DNA of 64,000 bases, from assembly GCF_025639885.1 (NCBI RefSeq), contig NZ_CP106738.1:2976001-3040000 (forward strand). Direction: 5' to 3'. The translations under genes were made by a program, and so were the position numbers. The stretch comes from Roseovarius pelagicus. GTDB lineage: Bacteria; Pseudomonadota; Alphaproteobacteria; Rhodobacterales; Rhodobacteraceae. Below the pieces are notes generated by a model. The model was given only the letters and a program-made list of their open reading frames with translations, was not told where the DNA came from and made no database searches. This document shows, piece by piece, positions 27,382 to 37,379 of the stretch. Numbering within the stretch: position 1 is the first letter of the stretch; every line of letters begins with the position of its first letter.

Positions 27382-29031
27382 ATGGAGTTTGATTACATCA
27401 TCATCGGGGCCGGGTCCGCGGGTTGTGTTCTGGCGAACCGGTTAACTGAGGATGGCAAGTCTACCGTTCTGTTGTTGGAGGCGGGCGGGAAGGATAACTC
27501 GATTTTCATCAAGATGCCGGCTGCGTTGGCCTATCCTCTGAACGGTACAAAGTATAACTGGGCCTACTGGACGGAACCGGAACCGTATCTTGATGGACGG
27601 ATCATGTATTGCCCGCGCGGCCGCGTTTTAGGAGGCAGTTCGTCGGTGAACGGGATGGCGTATGTGCGGGGACATGCCAATGATTATGATCGCTGGGCCT
27701 CTTATGGATTGGTGGGCTGGGACTATGCCAGCGTTCTTCCATATTTCAAGCGATCCGAAAATCGAGAACTGGGAGGGGATGACTTCCACGGGGAAGGCGG
27801 CCCGTTGAATGTACATCGCTTGCCGATGAAAAATCCATTGCATCAGGCTTGGCTCAAGGCGGGCGAGGAAGCTGGCATCGGCCGTACGGATGATCAAAAT
27901 GGCTTTCGCCAATCCGGGACAGGGCCAATGGACAACACGATTAAAGGCGGCGAACGTCTGTCGACTGCTCGTGCTTTTCTGAAACCGGCAATGGGGCGTG
28001 AGAACCTTGAGGTAAAGATCAAGGCAGTCGTTTCAAACATTGATATTCAGGGTGGCCGCGCAGTCGCCGTGAATTTCAATATTGGCAATCAAGGCTATAC
28101 CGCCCATGCGCGGCGCGAGATCATCGTATCAAGCGGCACGATCAATTCGCCCCAGCTATTGATGCAATCGGGCATTGGTCCTGCGGCGCATCTCCGTGAG
28201 ATGGGGATTGATGTGAAGGTCAATGCACCTGATGTCGGCGGCAACCTGCAAGACCATCTAGAGGTTTATGCGCAATATAAATGCACGCAACCCGTTTCAA
28301 TCTATTCACTTACCAAGCCACTGGCGAAATTGCGCGTAGGTTTAGAGTGGCTGCTCAGACGCAGTGGACCCGGCGCATCCTGCCAGTTTGAAACCGGCGG
28401 TTTCGCAACAATTTCGGGCGGTCCGGGGCAACCGGATCTGCAATGGCATTTTCTGCCAATCGCGGTGGATTACGACGGCAAGAACCCGGTGCGAGAGCAT
28501 GGCTTTCAAGCACATGTCGGCCCCTTGCGCCCCAAAAGCCGCGGCCGGATTTCGCTGCGATCAGCGGACCCCACCGCAAGGCCCCGAATACAGTTCAACT
28601 ATTTGGAGGCCGAAGACGACCGCGCAGAATTTCGCCAAGGGTTGCGCCTGACGCGGAAGATCATCGGCCAACCGGCATTTGATCATTTGCGTGGGGACGA
28701 GATCCAACCGGGTGCGCATCTGACCAGCGATGAGGATCTGGATACGTTCGTGCGCTCGGCTGTCGAGAGCGCCTATCACCCTGTCGGAACATGCCGGATG
28801 GGGGGTGATCAAACGTCTGTCGTTGACGGAGCGGCAAGAGTGCGTGGTGTCGACGGTCTGCGCGTCGTAGATGCATCCATCATGCCGGATATCCCCAGCG
28901 GAAACACAAATGCCCCGACGATTATGATTGCAGAGAAACTGGCCGATGCCATTCGGGGAATTTCGCCTCTTTCCCCAACACGGGTCCAGATTTATTCTGC
29001 CGATCGGACCGCGCAACACGGTGTCAGTTGA
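27382..29031 (+). CDS. betA: GMC family choline dehydrogenase
   Basis: Encodes 549 residues of the glucose-methanol-choline oxidoreductase family: FAD loop [16 protein letters not shown] signature [16 protein letters not shown], second signature [16 protein letters not shown], and the C-terminal catalytic His in [11 protein letters not shown] followed by [15 protein letters not shown]. The length and the betI gene directly downstream support choline to betaine aldehyde oxidation. Related GMC alcohol dehydrogenases cannot be fully excluded. betB (betaine aldehyde dehydrogenase) and choline sulfatase are absent from the window. Confidence 0.85.
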   Translation: MEFDYIIIGAGSAGCVLANRLTEDGKSTVLLLEAGGKDNSIFIKMPAALAYPLNGTKYNWAYWTEPEPYLDGRIMYCPRGRVLGGSSSVNGMAYVRGHANDYDRWASYGLVGWDYASVLPYFKRSENRELGGDDFHGEGGPLNVHRLPMKNPLHQAWLKAGEEAGIGRTDDQNGFRQSGTGPMDNTIKGGERLSTARAFLKPAMGRENLEVKIKAVVSNIDIQGGRAVAVNFNIGNQGYTAHARREIIVSSGTINSPQLLMQSGIGPAAHLREMGIDVKVNAPDVGGNLQDHLEVYAQYKCTQPVSIYSLTKPLAKLRVGLEWLLRRSGPGASCQFETGGFATISGGPGQPDLQWHFLPIAVDYDGKNPVREHGFQAHVGPLRPKSRGRISLRSADPTARPRIQFNYLEAEDDRAEFRQGLRLTRKIIGQPAFDHLRGDEIQPGAHLTSDEDLDTFVRSAVESAYHPVGTCRMGGDQTSVVDGAARVRGVDGLRVVDASIMPDIPSGNTNAPTIMIAEKLADAIRGISPLSPTRVQIYSADRTAQHGVS

Positions 29032-29097
29032 AGGGTGCCGTCCCTTTCACCACGCAAGATTCCCATCTACAAAAGGTGAAAATCCAACGAGGGCGTT

Positions 29098-29670
29098 ATG
29101 GCACGACCAAAATCCGATAAAAGCCAGCGGGAAACCATCGTTAACGCCACGTTGAACTGTTTTCACCAGTTTGGATATGAGGGAACAACGGTTGCCCGGA
29201 TCTGCAAGGCGACAGGGTTGTCGGCGGGAAACATCCACTATCATTTTGGCGGTAAAAAGAACCTGCTGGAAGAAGCCATGCGGGTGCTATTGCGCGATGT
29301 GCGTGCCCGGATGGTTGATAGCCTGCGCAAGGCTGATAGCCCGGCCGACCGGATCACCGCGATCGTCGAAAGCAATTTGCATCCAGATCTTTTCAATCAA
29401 CCGATCTGCATCACCTGGCTGCATTTTTGGGCACAAGCACCGCACGCAGAAGAACTTTCGCGGCTTGAACGTGTGAACCGCGCCCGATTTCGACAAAACC
29501 TGCGCCATGAGTTTGGTCAGTTGTATCCACGCGAACGGACAGAGCTATTGATAACCCAATTGGTTGCCATGGTGGATGGTTTTTGGATCGAAAAGGCGCA
29601 GCCCGGAGCGACGATAGATTCACAGCAAGCGATTTACGCAGTGAAGGTCTTTTTGCAGGGGCAGCGATAG
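29098..29670 (+). CDS. betI: TetR family transcriptional repressor, BetI-like
   Basis: Encodes 190 residues. The N-terminal helix-turn-helix runs from about residue 10 to 55 (NATLNCFHQFGYEGTTVARI, then ATGLSAGNIHYHFGGK). The C-terminal part (PICITWLHFWAQAPH, ELSRLERVNRARFRQNL) matches BetI, which senses choline and represses bet genes. It lies 66 bases after betA. The palindromes at 27266-27305 are its likely operator. Confidence 0.85.
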   Translation: MARPKSDKSQRETIVNATLNCFHQFGYEGTTVARICKATGLSAGNIHYHFGGKKNLLEEAMRVLLRDVRARMVDSLRKADSPADRITAIVESNLHPDLFNQPICITWLHFWAQAPHAEELSRLERVNRARFRQNLRHEFGQLYPRERTELLITQLVAMVDGFWIEKAQPGATIDSQQAIYAVKVFLQGQR

Positions 29671-29760
29671 CCCAAGCCTGATAGCTGTAGTGCCTGTTTG
29701 TTAGGGCAAAACCGGGCAGCGACCAAGCGTGTTTGGCCGTTATAACGTGCCGAGCAGTAT

Positions 29761-29775
29761 ATAACCAATGGTTAT
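29761..29775. promoter_or_regulatory. Palindrome with T-N11-A layout upstream of the ABC transporter operon
   Basis: ATAACCAATGGTTAT is a perfect 15-bp palindrome (odd centre) about 83 bases before the permease start. It fits the LysR T-N11-A pattern (T at 29762, A at 29774). The LysR gene at the far end of the operon (37352-38284) is a candidate binder. Confidence 0.45.
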
Positions 29776-29857
29776 GAACTACGAATAAACTAGAATGAAC
29801 AGTCTCTTGCGGCACATGTATAGATGATGTCGATACAATTCAGTGGTGACGGTGGAA

Positions 29858-30820
29858 ATGGCGGACAACACGCGAAAAACGCAGCTGGGGGCGATGGCCA
29901 AACCGGTCATATGGGGCGCGATTGTAATCGTTTTGGCGGTGACATTTGCGACGGTCCCGTTTGTAACGGGCAACTTGTCGTTCATGTTTTACATGATGCT
30001 CTGGATGACGATGGCGACGGCGTTTAACTTTGTGGCGGGTTTGGCCGGATACATGCCGTTCGGGTATGTCGCGTTCTACGGTGTCGGTGCATATGCGACC
30101 GGTATTTTGTACAAAAGCGCAGGGTTGCCGATTATTGTCGCGCTGATCGGGGCGGGGGCTGCGGGCATTGTCGTGGCGCTGATCATGGCACCTACGTTGC
30201 GACTGCGCGGCGTCTATTTTGGGATTGTCAGCCTTGCCATGGCGCTGGCCGCAAAGCTGATCATCTCGCTTTTGCCGCCGAATATTACCGGCGGCAGCAT
30301 GGGGCTAATCCTGTCCAGCGCCAATAACCCCATGGCCGCCTATTACACGATGTTCATCGTTCTGATGCTGGCTCTGGCTACAGGCACATGGCTGTTTTTC
30401 TCGCGTACGGGCACAGCCTTGCGGGCCATTCGCGATGATCAGGAAGCCGCCGAAGTGGTCGGCGTTAATGTGGTGCGCACCCGTCTAAAGGCTTGGGTGG
30501 CCGCGGCCGTTTTTCCTGCGTTCGCGGGTGGTATCGAGGCATGGTACACAAATGCGATTGATCTGGAATCATCCTTTAACCTGTTGGTGACAGCCAAGAG
30601 CATTGTCTACGCGATGGCGGGTGGACTGGGCTATCTGGTCGGTCCGATCGTTGGCAGTGGGCTGCTGTATGGCGTTGACCATCTGATCTGGCAGCAATTC
30701 CCGACATTGAACCTGTTGTTGCTGGGGATCGTCATCGTGGTGCTGATCCTGGCAATGCCGCGCGGTATCGTTGGTGCCTTTGCACAGCGGTTTTCGCGTC
30801 TGCGTAAATACATCCCATAA
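29858..30820 (+). CDS. Branched-chain amino acid-type ABC transporter permease (LivM-like)
   Basis: About 320 residues, highly hydrophobic with 8-9 membrane segments. FNFVAGLAGYMPFGYVAFYG and GTALRAIRDDQEAAEVVGVN match the LivM cytoplasmic coupling region. The ATG at 29858 is chosen; in-frame GTGs at 29843 and 29852 are alternatives. First gene of a five-gene transporter operon followed by hydrolases, so the transported compound is probably an amide or N-acyl amino acid rather than a plain branched-chain amino acid. Confidence 0.88.
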   Translation: MADNTRKTQLGAMAKPVIWGAIVIVLAVTFATVPFVTGNLSFMFYMMLWMTMATAFNFVAGLAGYMPFGYVAFYGVGAYATGILYKSAGLPIIVALIGAGAAGIVVALIMAPTLRLRGVYFGIVSLAMALAAKLIISLLPPNITGGSMGLILSSANNPMAAYYTMFIVLMLALATGTWLFFSRTGTALRAIRDDQEAAEVVGVNVVRTRLKAWVAAAVFPAFAGGIEAWYTNAIDLESSFNLLVTAKSIVYAMAGGLGYLVGPIVGSGLLYGVDHLIWQQFPTLNLLLLGIVIVVLILAMPRGIVGAFAQRFSRLRKYIP

Positions 30821-30843
30821 CCCGCACGTAAGAGGACAGTTTT

Positions 30844-31725
30844 ATGAACGAACTGCTACTTCAAGGATTGGTCAACGGAATCATTCTGGGAATGATTTAC
30901 GCATTGATCGGTCTGGGCCTTAATGTTGTCTTCGGCGTGCTGCGGGTTGTGAATTTTGCGCATGGCGAGTTCATCATCCTAGGGGCTTATGCCGCCTATT
31001 TCCTACAGCGTTTGCTGGGTCTGTCCCCTTTTTTGGCGATGCCGTTGATTTTCGCCGGTTTCGGAGTGCTGGGGTATCTCATGTATTTCGTGCTGATCCG
31101 GCGGTTGGCGAAATCGGACGACCCCGAACATGCGTCCCTGTTGGTGATGTTTGGCGTTTCGATCGCACTTGGCGCACTGATGCTGCTGTTTTTCGAGGCG
31201 GATTCGCGATCGCTGGCCTATTCCTTTGACCCGCCGTTCCTGATGTTCGGTTCGGTCATCATTCCTACGACCAAACTGGTGGCACTTGGCGTGGTTCTGG
31301 CAATCACAGCGGTCCTAGCCTTCTTCCTGTACCGGACATTGCCGGGAAAGGCATTGCGCGCAATCATCATGAACCGCGACGCGGTGCAGATTGTTGGCGT
31401 TGACCTAGAGCAGTTGTCCGCCATGACGCTGGGGCTGGGACTGGGGCTCGCCGGTGTAACGGGTGTGCTGGTCGCGATGATCTTTCCCGCGTTCTCACCC
31501 TTTATCGGGCAAGATTACACGCTGATTGGGTTCATCGTGATTGTATTGGGCGGGCTGGGGCATCCGGTCGGGGCCATTGTCGGCGGGATCATCTTTGGTC
31601 TGACTGAACAGACGGCGCAAGTTTACATGAACGGATCAATTGCCAGCCTCATGGGATTCCTCTTGTTGATCGGGGTCATTCTGGTGCGTCCGACAGGTAT
31701 TTTTGGACGGGAGGCAATGAAGTAA
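30844..31725 (+). CDS. Branched-chain amino acid-type ABC transporter permease (LivH-like)
   Basis: Encodes 293 residues with about eight membrane segments. The N terminus LVNGIILGMIYALIGLGLNV and the coupling helix GKALRAIIMNRDAVQIVGVD are characteristic of LivH. AAGAGGA precedes the ATG. It pairs with the LivM-like protein 23 bases upstream to form the membrane channel. Confidence 0.9.
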   Translation: MNELLLQGLVNGIILGMIYALIGLGLNVVFGVLRVVNFAHGEFIILGAYAAYFLQRLLGLSPFLAMPLIFAGFGVLGYLMYFVLIRRLAKSDDPEHASLLVMFGVSIALGALMLLFFEADSRSLAYSFDPPFLMFGSVIIPTTKLVALGVVLAITAVLAFFLYRTLPGKALRAIIMNRDAVQIVGVDLEQLSAMTLGLGLGLAGVTGVLVAMIFPAFSPFIGQDYTLIGFIVIVLGGLGHPVGAIVGGIIFGLTEQTAQVYMNGSIASLMGFLLLIGVILVRPTGIFGREAMK

Positions 31726-31729
31726 GCCG

Positions 31730-32437
31730 ATGCTGAGAGTAGAAGGACTGATCAAGCAGTTTGGCGGATTGCGCGCGTTAGATGGGCTGGAGTTTGAGGT
31801 GCCCGAGCGCAGTATCCTAGGCGTTCTGGGCATGAATGGCTCAGGTAAGACGACGATGCTGAACTGTATCAACGGATTGTACCATGCGACCGAAGGGGCG
31901 ATTAGCCTGAACGGAAATGACCTGATCGGACTGAACCCGGCACAGGTTTTCCGCAGGGGTGTGGGCCGCACATTTCAGGTGCCGCGCGTTTTCTCTCGGA
32001 TGACCCTGTGGGAGAACCTTGCCGTTCCACTGCTGTCGATCAAGATGACGCGGCGGGACAAAGATGCGTTGCGCACCAAGTGGCTGAAAAAGGTCGAACT
32101 ATATGACCTGCGCCACAACTTTGCCGAGGAACTGTCCGGCGGTCAGCAAAAGCTGCTGGAACTGGCGCGCATCATGGTGTCAGAGCCGCGCCTTGTATTG
32201 CTGGACGAGCCTTTTGCCGGGGTGAACCCGTCGCTGGCGCGCCTACTGATCAACGTGATCCGCGAAATGCCCAAGGAAACCGGTTGCAGTGTCATTCTGG
32301 TCAGTCACGACCTGACCTCAATCTATGAATTGTCCGACGACATCATTGTCATGCACGAAGGTCGACTGCTGGCGCACGGTGATGCCGAAGCGGTGAAATC
32401 AAACCCCGATGTAATCGAAGCCTATCTGGGAGCCTAA
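31730..32437 (+). CDS. Branched-chain amino acid-type ABC transporter ATPase (LivG-like)
   Basis: Encodes 235 residues. Walker A GMNGSGKTT, signature LSGGQQKLLELARIM, Walker B LVLLDEPFAGVNP and the switch His in VSHDLTSI are all present. It begins 4 bases after the LivH-like stop. It drives uptake with its LivF-like partner. Confidence 0.92.
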   Translation: MLRVEGLIKQFGGLRALDGLEFEVPERSILGVLGMNGSGKTTMLNCINGLYHATEGAISLNGNDLIGLNPAQVFRRGVGRTFQVPRVFSRMTLWENLAVPLLSIKMTRRDKDALRTKWLKKVELYDLRHNFAEELSGGQQKLLELARIMVSEPRLVLLDEPFAGVNPSLARLLINVIREMPKETGCSVILVSHDLTSIYELSDDIIVMHEGRLLAHGDAEAVKSNPDVIEAYLGA

Positions 32438-32440
32438 GAC

Positions 32441-33184
32441 ATGGATGGTATACGCCTTTCGATGGAGGGAATCGAAGTCGCCTATAACGGTGACATCACG
32501 GTTCTGCGCGACATGGCCGTTACCGGCGAACCGGGGCAGGTCACTGGCATTATCGGACCGAACGGGGCAGGCAAGTCGACCGTGTTAAAGACGTTCTTTG
32601 GTCTGTTACGACCAAAGAAGGGCCGTATCATGCTAGGTGATCAGGACATCACGCGCCAAAAAGCACATCAGCGTGCGCTGGAAGGCATCGCATTTGTACC
32701 GCAACATCGCAGCACATTCGCGGATTTGTCGGTGCGCGATAACCTTCTGCTGGGATGCTGGCCTTTTCGGCGCGACAAGAAGCGCATGCACACTGCGGTA
32801 GAGAGGGTTCTGGATGAATTCCCAGTGCTGCGCGAACGTCCGGATGCGCCTGCTTCGTCGCTGAGTGGTGGCCAACAGCGGTTTCTTGAAATTGCACGCG
32901 CGCTGGTGATCGAGCCAAAGGTGATCCTGCTGGACGAGCCGACAGCGATGATTGCCCCAAAGATATCCAAAGAAATATATGCGCTGATCCGCACACTGGC
33001 AGATCGCGGCGCGACAATCCTGCTGGTGGACCAGAACGTTCGGTCCTGCGCGGCGGTTGCAGACAAACTTTATATTCTCGAACTCGGTCGAAACAAGGCC
33101 GAAGGGAGCCGGGATGATTTCGCGTCAGACGATCAACTGCGCGGAATGGTGTCGGAATGGATGGATTATAAAATCGACGCCTGA
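32441..33184 (+). CDS. Branched-chain amino acid-type ABC transporter ATPase (LivF-like)
   Basis: Encodes 247 residues. Walker A GPNGAGKST, signature LSGGQQRFLEIARAL, and Walker B VILLDEPTAMIAP; the switch region is VDQNVRSC with Gln in place of the usual His, as is common in LivF proteins. It starts 3 bases after the LivG-like stop. A later in-frame ATG at 32462 is possible. Confidence 0.92.
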   Translation: MDGIRLSMEGIEVAYNGDITVLRDMAVTGEPGQVTGIIGPNGAGKSTVLKTFFGLLRPKKGRIMLGDQDITRQKAHQRALEGIAFVPQHRSTFADLSVRDNLLLGCWPFRRDKKRMHTAVERVLDEFPVLRERPDAPASSLSGGQQRFLEIARALVIEPKVILLDEPTAMIAPKISKEIYALIRTLADRGATILLVDQNVRSCAAVADKLYILELGRNKAEGSRDDFASDDQLRGMVSEWMDYKIDA

Positions 33185-33208
33185 CCAATCCACAACAAGG
33201 AGACTGAA

Positions 33209-34435
33209 ATGGAAAATCAAAAGAAACGTAGTTTCATGAAAGGCTTGGCGTTTGCCGCGCTGGCCCTCAGTAGCACGGCCGCTTGGGCCGCCGATCCGAT
33301 CCGCATCGGTATGACAGTTTCGTCGGCCGGTAACTACGCGCTGGCATCGCAATCAGGCGTGCGCGGCGTCGAGCTGTGGGCGAAGGAAGTGAATGCGGCT
33401 GGCGGACTAGAGGTCAACGGCGAAAAACGTCTGGTCGAATTGGTAATGCGCGATGACCGCAGCGACAAACAGATGGTTGCGCGTGTTTACGAAAGCCTGA
33501 TCCTGAACGACGATGTTGATCTGCTTCTTGCGCCATTTGGGTCCACCCTGACTGCGGCGGCTGCCACAACAACCGAACGCCTGGACAAGTTCTTGGTGGT
33601 TTGGTCGGCGGCATCGGACGCATTGTATGACCAAGGCTTTAAGAACATGGTGTCGGCAACGCAGATGCCGGTATCGCGGATGCCGCTGGCCAGCATGGAT
33701 TTGGCAGCGGATCGTGGCATCAAAAAGATTGCGATTGTCTCGGTGGATGAACCCTTTCCTGCCGGTCTGGCCGAAGGTGCACGTGCTCTGGCCGAAGAGC
33801 GCGGCATTGAAGTGGTGATGAACGAAACCTACCCCAAAGGGACCAAGGACTTTAGCCTGCTATTGCAAAAGGCTCGCGTTGCTGGTGCAGACCTGTTTTA
33901 TCCGACCTCCTATGAAGGGGATCTGATTTCGATGGTGCGTCAGATGCGCCAGATGAACGTATCGTTCCCGATGACGTTTATGGTCTATGCCTCGACACCG
34001 CAATTCATCGAGATTGGTGACGACGCGCAATACATCTTTAGCCACACCAATTTTCACCCGACGATCAACTGGGACATCACTGCTGGCATGACGCGGGACG
34101 AATTTCTCGCGGCATACGAAGCGGAGTTTCCCGATGTCAGCTATGAGCCAGATTTCCAGACTGTTCTGGCCTATGGCGCGGCTGTGATCGCTGGGGAAAT
34201 CATCGAAAAGTCGGAATCGTTTGATGCCGCCGCGCTAAAGCAAGCGGCGATGGATTTGTCCGGTAACGTCACCGTTCTGGCAGGGCCCTATGAAATTGAT
34301 GACACTGGCACGCAGTTGAACATGCCGTTTCCTGTGGTTCAATTGCAGCCCGGCAAAGGCCTGACAACGGTTTGGCCGCCAGAAGTTGCCGTCTCGGATC
34401 CGGTCCTGCCGATCCCTGCATGGGACGAACGCTGA
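33209..34435 (+). CDS. ABC transporter substrate-binding protein, amino acid/amide type (LivK/HAAT family)
   Basis: Encodes 408 residues. A signal peptide (positively charged KKRSFMKG, hydrophobic core, cleavage after AWA before ADPIRIG) leads to the two-lobed periplasmic-binding fold. AAGGAGA lies at the proper distance from the ATG. It closes the five-gene transporter cassette and is followed by a terminator-like hairpin and then the amidase. The ligand is unknown; downstream hydrolases point to an amide-bonded compound. Confidence 0.9.
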   Translation: MENQKKRSFMKGLAFAALALSSTAAWAADPIRIGMTVSSAGNYALASQSGVRGVELWAKEVNAAGGLEVNGEKRLVELVMRDDRSDKQMVARVYESLILNDDVDLLLAPFGSTLTAAAATTTERLDKFLVVWSAASDALYDQGFKNMVSATQMPVSRMPLASMDLAADRGIKKIAIVSVDEPFPAGLAEGARALAEERGIEVVMNETYPKGTKDFSLLLQKARVAGADLFYPTSYEGDLISMVRQMRQMNVSFPMTFMVYASTPQFIEIGDDAQYIFSHTNFHPTINWDITAGMTRDEFLAAYEAEFPDVSYEPDFQTVLAYGAAVIAGEIIEKSESFDAAALKQAAMDLSGNVTVLAGPYEIDDTGTQLNMPFPVVQLQPGKGLTTVWPPEVAVSDPVLPIPAWDER

Positions 34436-34450
34436 TCAATAGCAAACATC

Positions 34451-34481
34451 TGGGGCCTGTCCGTCTTTCGGCTGGGCCCCA
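34451..34481 (+). terminator. Hairpin after the binding-protein gene
   Basis: TGGGGCC (34451-34457) pairs with GGCCCCA (34475-34481) around a 17-base loop. A T-rich stretch (CTTTCGTTTTA) begins about six bases later. It probably limits read-through into the amidase gene, which starts at 34515. Confidence 0.5.
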
Positions 34482-34514
34482 AACAGCCTTTCGTTTTACC
34501 CTAGGACGGCAATT

Positions 34515-35912
34515 GTGGTGATCTCTGCTTTTTCTTCGCTGACGCAGCTTTCTGAGGCGCTGGCCGCCGGACAGACGACTTCGGTCGAAATTGTCACCAG
34601 CTATCTGGAACGCATCCGTCGCTATGACAGCACATTCGGAGCCTTTGCCGAGGTATATGACACTGCGGCGCTGACCGCTGCCGAAGCTGCCGACCGTCTG
34701 CGCGCGGCGGGCATGGTTCGGGGGCCTCTGCACGGTCTGCCCATCGCGGTAAAGGATCTGGTGGAATGGACCGGACACGGTTGCGAGTTCGGCAGCGTAT
34801 CCCTGAAAGGGCGCGTCTCTCAAGAGACCGCGACAATTCTGGAGCGTCTGTTGGCGGCGGGAATGATCCCGATTGGGCGCACCGAAATGGTCGAGTTCGC
34901 CTTTGGCGGCTGGGGCACGAACCCTTTGCGTGGCACCCCGCGCAACCCTTATGATTTAGACGAACATCGTTGCCCCGGAGGCTCTTCCAGTGGTTCGGGC
35001 GTCGCCGTGGCCGCTGGGCTTAGTCCTGCGGCAATCGGAAGCGACACCGGTGGTTCGGTCCGTATCCCCGCAACACTGACAGGAATAGTTGGCTTAAAGG
35101 CCACCTATGGCCGGTTAAGCCTTGCGGGATGTCTGTCGCTGTCGCGTACGCTGGATTCCATCGGACCGATGACACGCACAGTTGCCGATGCAGCGATGCT
35201 GTACCACGCGATGCATGGTCCCGATCCACGAGATCCGACAACGTTGATCGCCCCCCCAAGCGGCGCCGATTTCAACGATATTGTGGTGGCAGGACGTCGC
35301 GTGGCCGTCATGTCGCCGCGTAGCTATCCAATCGGCCTAACGCGCGAGGTCGAAACCGCGTTCGAGCAGTCGAAACAGGTTTTGTTATCGCTCGGCGTGA
35401 ACCTTGTAGAGATTGACCTGCCGTTTGATTTCGCTGAGCTGACTGACCTGAACGGACGGTTGATCGCGACAGAAGCTTATCATGTTCATCGCGCTTCAAT
35501 CCATGACGAGACAGCGTTGATCGGTGAGTTTGTGCGGGGGCGGGTTTTGAACGGTCAAGCGACATCCGCGACTGATTACCTGACGGCGTTGGATACACAC
35601 CGGGCCTATGTCGCGCGCTATCAGGAGTTTATGAAGCCGTATGACGCGTTGCTGGCTCCGGCTGCACCATTCGCAGCCCCGTCGATCTCTGAGGTAGACG
35701 AATCCGCAGCACCTTTGGCCCAGTTTACCCGGCCAGCAAATTATCTGGGTGCTTGCGCCCTTGCGTTGCCGGTCGGCACCGACAGCGCTGGTTTGCCCTT
35801 GGGTACGCAGTTGATGGGGCGCGCCTACGGAGAAGAGATGATCCTTGCCATCGGTCAGGCGATGGAAGGGGCGATCGGGCCTGCTCTCGTGCCTGACCTT
35901 TCTCGTTTGTAA
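34515..35912 (+). CDS. Amidase signature family amidohydrolase
   Basis: Encodes 465 residues. The Ser-cisSer-Lys triad is visible: Lys in LPIAVKDLVEW, the cis-Ser in the GGSSSGSGVAVAAG signature and the nucleophile Ser in GSDTGGSVRIPA. The family hydrolyses carboxamides, and includes GatA-like and aryl or short-chain amidases; a GatA role is unlikely without gatB/gatC. Starts with GTG. It lies between the ABC transporter and a D-aminoacylase, so it probably acts on the imported compound. Confidence 0.88.
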   Translation: MVISAFSSLTQLSEALAAGQTTSVEIVTSYLERIRRYDSTFGAFAEVYDTAALTAAEAADRLRAAGMVRGPLHGLPIAVKDLVEWTGHGCEFGSVSLKGRVSQETATILERLLAAGMIPIGRTEMVEFAFGGWGTNPLRGTPRNPYDLDEHRCPGGSSSGSGVAVAAGLSPAAIGSDTGGSVRIPATLTGIVGLKATYGRLSLAGCLSLSRTLDSIGPMTRTVADAAMLYHAMHGPDPRDPTTLIAPPSGADFNDIVVAGRRVAVMSPRSYPIGLTREVETAFEQSKQVLLSLGVNLVEIDLPFDFAELTDLNGRLIATEAYHVHRASIHDETALIGEFVRGRVLNGQATSATDYLTALDTHRAYVARYQEFMKPYDALLAPAAPFAAPSISEVDESAAPLAQFTRPANYLGACALALPVGTDSAGLPLGTQLMGRAYGEEMILAIGQAMEGAIGPALVPDLSRL

Positions 35913-35936
35913 CTTTAGCCACTTAAGGACTTTCCT

Positions 35937-37379
35937 ATGCCCACCTGCGATCTCGTGATCAAAAATGCGACCTTGTTGGATGGTTTGGGTTCCGCGCCGG
36001 TATCTGGGGGTGTCGCAGTGGAGGCTGGCCGCATTGTCGCCGTTGGTGCGGTGGATGACTGGATCGGTGAGCAGATCATAAACGCGGAAGGTGCCTGTTT
36101 GGCTCCGGGTTTCATTGATGTGCATACGCATTATGATCAGGCCATTTTGGACCAACCCGATCTGCCCTTTGCGATCACACAGGGCGTCACCAGCATTATT
36201 GTGGGCAATTGCGGTATTTCACTGGCGCCGCTGGATCGGCCACGTGACCTGCCTGCACCGTTGAGCCTGTTGGGGGCCAAGGAAAATTATCAATATCCGT
36301 CTTTCACCGAATACTTTGAAAAGCTGGTGCAGGCCCGTCCGGCATTGAACATTGGTGTTCTCGCAGGGCATGGCACCTTGCGCACTCGTGTCATGGCGGA
36401 CACCGATCGCGCGGCGGATGAAACCGAAATTGAGCAGATATGCGTATTGCTCGATGAGGCGCTAGAGGCTGGGGTTCTCGGACTGAGCACAGGTCTGGCC
36501 TATCCCGTGGCCCGCAATGCCCCGACGCAAGAGGTGATCGCAATCGCCAGCCGGTTGGCGGCTTTTCCCGGCGCGCGTTACGTGACCCATATGCGCAACG
36601 AGCGCGACGAGGTTGTGGAAGCCGTCGAAGAGACATTGAAAATCGGCCGCGAAGCCGGAGTGCCCGTGGTTCTGTCGCATCATAAATGTATAGGACGGCA
36701 AAACTTTGGGCGGTCGCATGATACACTGGCGCTGATTGATCTGGCTCTGAAGGAGCAGGATGTCGCAATGGATCAATATCCCTACGATGCCAGCTCTACG
36801 GTTTTGATCCCCGAGATGGTTGGCCATGCAGATCGCGTTTTGATCGCTGTTTCGGAAACCATGCCCGAGATGGCGGGGCGCGACCTGAGCGACGTCGCCG
36901 CAGAAATGGGGTGTGATATTCAAGAAGCGGCGCGGCGGCTTGCCCCCGGTGTGGGGGTGTATTTCCAGATGTCCGAAGAGGATATTGAACGCATCATGGC
37001 GCATCCGCGTGTGATGATCGGATCAGACGGGATACCGGGGCCGAATGCACACCCCCGTCTGTGGGGCTCTTTTCCGAGGGTGTTAGGCCGCTATGTCCGC
37101 GAAAAGCGCGTTCTGTCGCTCCCCGAGGCGGTGCGGCGCATGACATCGCTGCCCGCGCAAGTGTTCGGCTTGGCCCGGCGGGGACGTTTGCAGACCGGGT
37201 TTCAGGCGGATCTGGTTCTGTTTGACCCCGATAAAGTGATCGATCGCGCCAGTTATGTCGCGCCGACCAAGCCATCCGAGGGTATTCTGGACGTATTTGT
37301 GAACGGTGAGCATAGCTTGCATAATGGGCAAAGCCTGAAGACGCGGGCGGGTCAGGTATTGCGCCGCGCGAGTGTCTGA
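35937..37379 (+). CDS. N-acyl-D-amino-acid deacylase (D-aminoacylase) family amidohydrolase
   Basis: Encodes 480 residues of the metal-dependent amidohydrolase superfamily. DVHTHYDQAILDQP gives the first His pair, SHHKCIG the middle ligands, and IGSDGIPGPNAHPRLWGSFP the catalytic Asp region typical of D-aminoacylases. The family releases D-amino acids from N-acyl or N-carbamoyl-like substrates. AAGGA precedes the ATG 24 bases after the amidase. Its last 28 bases overlap the convergent LysR gene. Confidence 0.87.
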   Translation: MPTCDLVIKNATLLDGLGSAPVSGGVAVEAGRIVAVGAVDDWIGEQIINAEGACLAPGFIDVHTHYDQAILDQPDLPFAITQGVTSIIVGNCGISLAPLDRPRDLPAPLSLLGAKENYQYPSFTEYFEKLVQARPALNIGVLAGHGTLRTRVMADTDRAADETEIEQICVLLDEALEAGVLGLSTGLAYPVARNAPTQEVIAIASRLAAFPGARYVTHMRNERDEVVEAVEETLKIGREAGVPVVLSHHKCIGRQNFGRSHDTLALIDLALKEQDVAMDQYPYDASSTVLIPEMVGHADRVLIAVSETMPEMAGRDLSDVAAEMGCDIQEAARRLAPGVGVYFQMSEEDIERIMAHPRVMIGSDGIPGPNAHPRLWGSFPRVLGRYVREKRVLSLPEAVRRMTSLPAQVFGLARRGRLQTGFQADLVLFDPDKVIDRASYVAPTKPSEGILDVFVNGEHSLHNGQSLKTRAGQVLRRASV

